Below are positions 59,486 to 64,000 of a DNA stretch of 64,000 nt, one piece after another. Source of the stretch: an uncultured Alphaproteobacteria bacterium. Its GTDB lineage: Bacteria > Pseudomonadota > Alphaproteobacteria > HIMB59. The position numbers and the translations under genes are program-made. How positions within the stretch are numbered: the first letter of the stretch is position 1; each line of letters begins with the position of its first letter. Where the stretch lies: NCBI GenBank assembly GCA_902599405.1, contig CACKFO010000005.1, positions 36,680 to 100,679 of the forward strand, written 5' to 3'. Below the pieces are notes generated by a model, which saw only the letters and a list, made by a program, of their open reading frames with translations, ran no database searches and was not told the origin of the DNA.

Positions 59486-60982
59486 ATGTTTGATATATTT
59501 TTAGACGATGCTCCTGCATTGGTAGTAGTTTTACCTCTACTTATTTCTGCAATTATTGCATTTATGCCGTCAAAAATATGGCCTTGGATAATTTCAATCA
59601 TCACTTTGTTGTTACATTTATTTTTATCTTTACATCTTCTTAAAGAAATTTCTGTTTCTGGTTTAATTATATATGAGTTTGGAAATTGGGAACCACCATG
59701 GGGTATTTCTTTTAAAATAGATGGGGTGAATATTGGACTTCAATTGTTATTTTCAATTTTTGTTTTGGTATCAACATTTTACTCAAGAAAAATCTTCTTG
59801 AATGAAATTGACTATAGGGACTCTGGAAAGGCGTATTCTTTGTGGTTATTGGCAGTTGGAAGCCTGAACGGGATTATTTTAACCAATGATATTTTCAATT
59901 TATTTGTCTTTTTAGAAATATCTGCATTAGCTTCTATTTCTTTAATTGCCTTAGGTGCAGGACAAAATAGAAAAGCATTACTCGCAGCTTTTAATTATCT
60001 AATTATCGGGGCGATCGGGGCTACATTTTATGTAATTGGGGTTGGCTTTGCCTACGCTATGACAGGTACGTTGAACATGAATGATCTTGTAATTCAACTG
60101 GCCCAATACTCCGATGGTCAGTTAGCTATCTTCGCAGGTATGTCATTCATGCTTATAGGTCTTATGGTAAAGGCTGCAATTTTTCCTGTCCATATTTGGT
60201 TACCACCTGCATATAGTTATGCTCCATCAGCTGTCTCAACACTTTTGGCTGCTTTAGCGACAAAAACAATTCTTTATTTTTTTGTGAGACTTTTGTACGA
60301 AGTATTCATAATTTATCCGAGCTATTTAAGTTTGTTTTTAGATTTTGTTTTATATCCTCTATCTTTACTCGCTATATTCATTGGGACTGTAATAGCCATC
60401 TATCAAGATGATATCAAAAAACTTTTGGCATTTTCCTCAATTGCGCAAATTGGTTACATCACACTGGCTTTTAGCCTTAAAGACCACAGTGGAGTAGCTT
60501 CGGGCTTTGTGCATATATTTAATCATGCTTTGATCAAAGGAGGGTTATTTATGGCTGTTGGTTACTTCGCTATTCTTTATAAGGATCGAGTAACCCTAAA
60601 CAGTTTAAAAGGTTTTGGCTATAAATACCCCATAACTTCATTTGCTTTATTAATTTGTGGATTATCTTTAATTGGATTACCTCTAACAAATGGCTTCATT
60701 TCAAAATTATATTTATTTCAAGCTCTTTATACAAACCAGATGTATCTTTCAATCGCTTTAGTTGCGGTAAGCTCCGCATTAGCTGTTGTATATTTTTGGA
60801 AAATAGTGGAACAGATGTGGTTTTCAGAAATTAAATTTAAATCTGAAAAAGAAGATGCTTATATTTATTTACCAATATGGATAGTTACAATTTCAATTAT
60901 TGTTTTTGGGATATATTCAACACCAATAATTGAATTTTCTAACTTGTCCGCAGACTATTTAATATCAGGTTATCAAAATTGA
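59486..60982 (+). CDS. mnhD: Na+/H+ antiporter subunit D (NuoM/N-like), copy 1
   Basis: Proton_antipo_M motifs: NDIFNLFVFLEISALASISLIAL, PVHIWLPPAYSYAPSAVSTLLAALATK, IFNHALIKGGLFM. Confidence 0.93.
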   Translation: MFDIFLDDAPALVVVLPLLISAIIAFMPSKIWPWIISIITLLLHLFLSLHLLKEISVSGLIIYEFGNWEPPWGISFKIDGVNIGLQLLFSIFVLVSTFYSRKIFLNEIDYRDSGKAYSLWLLAVGSLNGIILTNDIFNLFVFLEISALASISLIALGAGQNRKALLAAFNYLIIGAIGATFYVIGVGFAYAMTGTLNMNDLVIQLAQYSDGQLAIFAGMSFMLIGLMVKAAIFPVHIWLPPAYSYAPSAVSTLLAALATKTILYFFVRLLYEVFIIYPSYLSLFLDFVLYPLSLLAIFIGTVIAIYQDDIKKLLAFSSIAQIGYITLAFSLKDHSGVASGFVHIFNHALIKGGLFMAVGYFAILYKDRVTLNSLKGFGYKYPITSFALLICGLSLIGLPLTNGFISKLYLFQALYTNQMYLSIALVAVSSALAVVYFWKIVEQMWFSEIKFKSEKEDAYIYLPIWIVTISIIVFGIYSTPIIEFSNLSADYLISGYQN

Positions 60983-62430
60983 GTAATTCGTTTTTAATTA
61001 TACTTGGTATTATCATCCCACTTTTTGCAGCATTATTTTCTTATGTCTGTAGATATAATAATAACTTAAGAGACTCTTTTGGTATAATTGGAGGTCTCAT
61101 AACCTTTGTAATCAGTTTAAAAATTTTTCATGGAATACAAAATAATGAGGTATATCAAATAACTTTTTTTACACTTTTTGATGGGGTAGATTTTGCTTTT
61201 AAAGTATCAGCTCTTGGATCTATTTTTAGTTTAGTGGCATCTTCATTATGGATACTGGCATCTATCTACACTATTGGTTATATGAGGGGTGCTGGTGAAA
61301 AAAATCAAACAAGATTTGTAATTTTTTATTCAATCGCAATCCATGCTGCATTGGCAATAGCTTGGTCTGGAAATCTTCTAGTCTTATTTATTTTTTATGA
61401 AATATTAACTTTTTCAACTTTCCCTTTAGTTGGACATAAGCAAAACGCTGAATCGCAATCTGCAGGAAGGCTCTATTTGTCGATTTTAGTAGGTACCTCT
61501 TTAATATTTTTCTTACCAGCTATATTTTGGATTTGGCTTAAAACAGGGACTTTAGATTTTCAAGATGGGGGAATACTTATGAATAAATTCCCAGCAGAGT
61601 ACCTATCTTTTCTAATAGCTATGCTTGTGTTTGGTATAGGTAAAGCAGCAATTATGCCTATTCATCGTTGGTTGCCTGCTGCAATGGTGGCGCCAACTCC
61701 AGTTTCTGCATTACTCCACGCCGTTGCTGTAGTAAAAGCTGGTGTATTTAGCTTTCTTGTGGTCGTTGTTTATATTGTTGGTCCAGACTTTTTACTTCAA
61801 ACAAAAAGCTCTGACTGGTTAGTCTGGTTAGCATGTTTCACTATAATGGCTTCTAGTATCATAGCGATAACAAAAGATGACTTAAAAGCGAGATTAGCTT
61901 ATTCTACTATAAGTCAACTTTCCTATATTATTTTGGGAGCAGCTTTGGCTTCATCTTTAGCTCTAAAAGGGGCATCTTTTCATATTATAACTCATGCTTT
62001 AGGTAAGATAACTCTATTCTTTTGTGCAGGTGCTATTTATGTAACTGCCCACATTAAAAAGGTAAGTGACCTAAAAGGTATGGGCTACAAATTACCGTTA
62101 ATATTTTTTGCTTACACTTTAGGGGCTCTTTCTATTATTGGGGTTCCTCCCTTTATTGGTTCTTGGAGTAAATTTTATTTAATCATGGGCTCTATTGAGA
62201 GAGAATTTATAATCGTTGCAATAATCTTAGGTATTTCCTCATTGCTAAATATTTATTATCTTTTACAGCCTGTAGTAATAGGTTTCACCCAAAACTCTAA
62301 GAAAGAAATAAAATTAATTAAAGCCCCTTTAACTGTTTGGCCACCATTAATTACAGGTTTAGGCTGTTTTGTTTTCTTTTTTTATGCAAACTATTTTTTG
62401 AATAATATTAGTGGAGTAATAGTGAATTAA
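60979..62430 (+). CDS. Na+/H+ antiporter subunit D-like, copy 2
   Basis: GNLLVLFIFYEILTFSTFPLVGH, PIHRWLPAAMVAPTPVSALLHAVAVVKAG, HIITHALGKITLFF. Confidence 0.92.
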   Translation: MSNSFLIILGIIIPLFAALFSYVCRYNNNLRDSFGIIGGLITFVISLKIFHGIQNNEVYQITFFTLFDGVDFAFKVSALGSIFSLVASSLWILASIYTIGYMRGAGEKNQTRFVIFYSIAIHAALAIAWSGNLLVLFIFYEILTFSTFPLVGHKQNAESQSAGRLYLSILVGTSLIFFLPAIFWIWLKTGTLDFQDGGILMNKFPAEYLSFLIAMLVFGIGKAAIMPIHRWLPAAMVAPTPVSALLHAVAVVKAGVFSFLVVVVYIVGPDFLLQTKSSDWLVWLACFTIMASSIIAITKDDLKARLAYSTISQLSYIILGAALASSLALKGASFHIITHALGKITLFFCAGAIYVTAHIKKVSDLKGMGYKLPLIFFAYTLGALSIIGVPPFIGSWSKFYLIMGSIEREFIIVAIILGISSLLNIYYLLQPVVIGFTQNSKKEIKLIKAPLTVWPPLITGLGCFVFFFYANYFLNNISGVIVN

Positions 62431-62664
62431 ATGAAAAAAAATGATTTAAAGAGTATGGGTAAAAGCTTTACAAAGTACATACTTATAATCGGAGTACTTT
62501 TAATTCTTTTAGACTTTACTTTTCACAGACATGAATACTTTTCCTTTGCCGAGATATATGGCTTCCCAGCATTTTTCGGTTTTGTAAGTTTTGTTTTTAT
62601 AGTCATGTTAGGAAAGTGGCTGAGGAAATTCTTAATGAGGAAGGAGGATTATTATGATCAGTAG
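62431..62664 (+). CDS. small two-TM membrane protein in the antiporter operon
   Basis: 77 aa, two hydrophobic helices, tightly between two D-like genes. Confidence 0.65.
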   Translation: MKKNDLKSMGKSFTKYILIIGVLLILLDFTFHRHEYFSFAEIYGFPAFFGFVSFVFIVMLGKWLRKFLMRKEDYYDQ

Positions 62665-64000
62665 TTTTATTCCCGGTTTAATTATGATAATTACTTCATT
62701 CTTATTGCCAACCATTCCTCAATACTTTAGACATCCTGCGATGTTATTATCGGTGGGTTTATCAGCTTTATCTTTATTTAATGGTTATGGAACTTTTTTA
62801 GAGTGGGACATACTTGGTTTAAATTTAATATTATATCAATCAGATAGTTTAACTCTTCCATTTGCTATTATTTTTCATATTGCAGCTATACTTGTAATAA
62901 TTTTTAGCTGGCACAGTAAAAATTTAATGGAGCACATGGCGACACTAGCTTATGCAGGCTCTGCTATTGGTGCTCTCCACGCAGGAGATTTTTTTAGTTT
63001 ATTTATTTGGTGGGAAGCAACAGCTCTTACTTCAGTCTTTATAGTTTTTGCTGGAAATACAAATGCAGCAAAAGATGCAGCTATGAGATATTTGATCATT
63101 CAAGTTTCTTCAGGTGTATTACTTTTAATTGGCGCATGTTTAATGCTATATCAAACAGGAAACCATAATTTAGCTGTTCTAGATTTAAAAACAAATTTTG
63201 GAATTTTTATATTTATTGCTTTTGGAATTAAGGCTGCATTTCCTCTTTTAAATGGTTGGCTACAAGACTCTTACCCTGAGTCTTCGGTTACTGGCACAGT
63301 GGCACTTTCTGCTTTTACAACAAAATTGGCAATTTATGCTTTAGCTAGAACTTTTCCAGGCACTGACTCACTGATTTGGATAGGTGCTATAATGACAGCT
63401 TTTCCTGTATTTTTTGCAGTCATAGAAAATGATTTAAGAAGAGTTTTGTCATTTAGTCTTAATAACCAATTAGGCTTTATGGTTGTTGGTATTGGTATTG
63501 GGACAGAACTTTCTCTTAATGGAACGGTAGCGCATGCGTTCGTTCATATAATTTATAAAGCTCTTTTGTTTATGAGTATGGGTGCTGTTTTATACAGAGC
63601 TGGAACAACAAAAGCTTCTGAATTAGGTGGCCTTTACAAATATATGCCATTCACAACAATATTTTGCATTATAGGGGCCATGTCTATTTCTGCATTTCCG
63701 TTGTTCAGCGGATTTGTCGCCAAATCTTTAATAATGTCCTCGCTTGGAGGTATGGGAATGGTTTTAATTTACTTTATTTTATTCTTTGCATCTGCAGGTG
63801 TTTTGGAGCACTCAGGGATAAAGATTCCTTACTTTGCTTTTTTTGCACACGAGAGGAAGAATAAAGTTAAAGAGGCTCCAATTAATATGCTCATTGCAAT
63901 GGGCATCGCTGCTTTTTTATGTATTGCTATAGGTGTATTCCCAAAATATTTGTATCAAATACTTCCATACGCAGTTGAGTATCAGCCCTATACTTTAGAC
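62654..64000 (+). CDS. Na+/H+ antiporter subunit D/A-like, copy 3, truncated by window end
   Basis: Manual translation from ATG 62654 (SD AAGGAGG): MISSFIPGLIMIITSFLLPTIPQYF...GDFFSLFIWWEATALTSVFIVFAGNT...HAFVHIIYKALLFMSMGAVLY...; open to base 64000. Confidence 0.88.
   Translation, partial: MISSFIPGLIMIITSFLLPTIPQYFRHPAMLLSVGLSALSLFNGYGTFLEWDILGLNLILYQSDSLTLPFAIIFHIAAILVIIFSWHSKNLMEHMATLAYAGSAIGALHAGDFFSLFIWWEATALTSVFIVFAGNTNAAKDAAMRYLIIQVSSGVLLLIGACLMLYQTGNHNLAVLDLKTNFGIFIFIAFGIKAAFPLLNGWLQDSYPESSVTGTVALSAFTTKLAIYALARTFPGTDSLIWIGAIMTAFPVFFAVIENDLRRVLSFSLNNQLGFMVVGIGIGTELSLNGTVAHAFVHIIYKALLFMSMGAVLYRAGTTKASELGGLYKYMPFTTIFCIIGAMSISAFPLFSGFVAKSLIMSSLGGMGMVLIYFILFFASAGVLEHSGIKIPYFAFFAHERKNKVKEAPINMLIAMGIAAFLCIAIGVFPKYLYQILPYAVEYQPYTLD

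Noticed and set aside
63664-63864. ORF 63664-63864 + as a gene
   Set aside because: Out-of-frame within the truncated third D-like antiporter gene, whose frame is open from 62654 to the window end.
1-64000. CRISPR arrays, IS elements, prophage, toxin-antitoxin or defence systems
   Set aside because: No regularly spaced repeats, transposases, integrases, phage structural genes or defence motifs were seen.

Overview
This is a 64 kb window from an AT-rich, streamlined alphaproteobacterial-type genome (assignment from gene content and gene order; no database search was possible). Positions 1-43.8 kb are mostly housekeeping operons: fabF-gmk; lptFGD-surA-pdxA-rsmA; pepA-ndk; purMN; hdaA-aspS; topA-plsY-pyrB-ruvX; gatCAB; tRNA-Ser(GCU); dapA-smpB; rpoZ-spoT-pdxJ-acpS-lepB-rnc-recO-rpiB-glyA-nrdR-ribD-ribE-ribB-ribH-nusB; hppA; bamE; plsX-ihfA-merR; tRNA-Pro(GGG); rplM-rpsI-hom-glpX-recJ; tRNA-Glu(UUC). 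From about 44 to 57 kb there is an accessory metabolic block: a serine/alanine-glyoxylate-type aminotransferase, a PanE-like reductase, sucCD, a quinone oxidoreductase, and a cluster of tctC-tctB-tctA, a GntR/FCD regulator, a ThDP-dependent lyase (HACL2/ILVBL-like), a formyl-CoA transferase and a standalone 10-formyl-THF hydrolase-type protein. A multi-subunit Mrp/Mnh-type cation/proton antiporter operon follows immediately and runs off the window. The most interesting signal is the putative 2-hydroxyacyl-CoA/formyl-CoA cleavage operon. It carries two matching perfect 7-3-7 dyads, TTGTATA-CAT-TATACAA and TGGTATA-CAT-TATACCA, which look like operators of the embedded GntR regulator. Other points are a frame-disrupted lptF, a SurA-position protein without an apparent PPIase domain, head-to-head genes with essentially no intergenic space, probable leaderless promoters, and genes missing from conserved neighbourhoods (era, fabH, pyrC, dprA).
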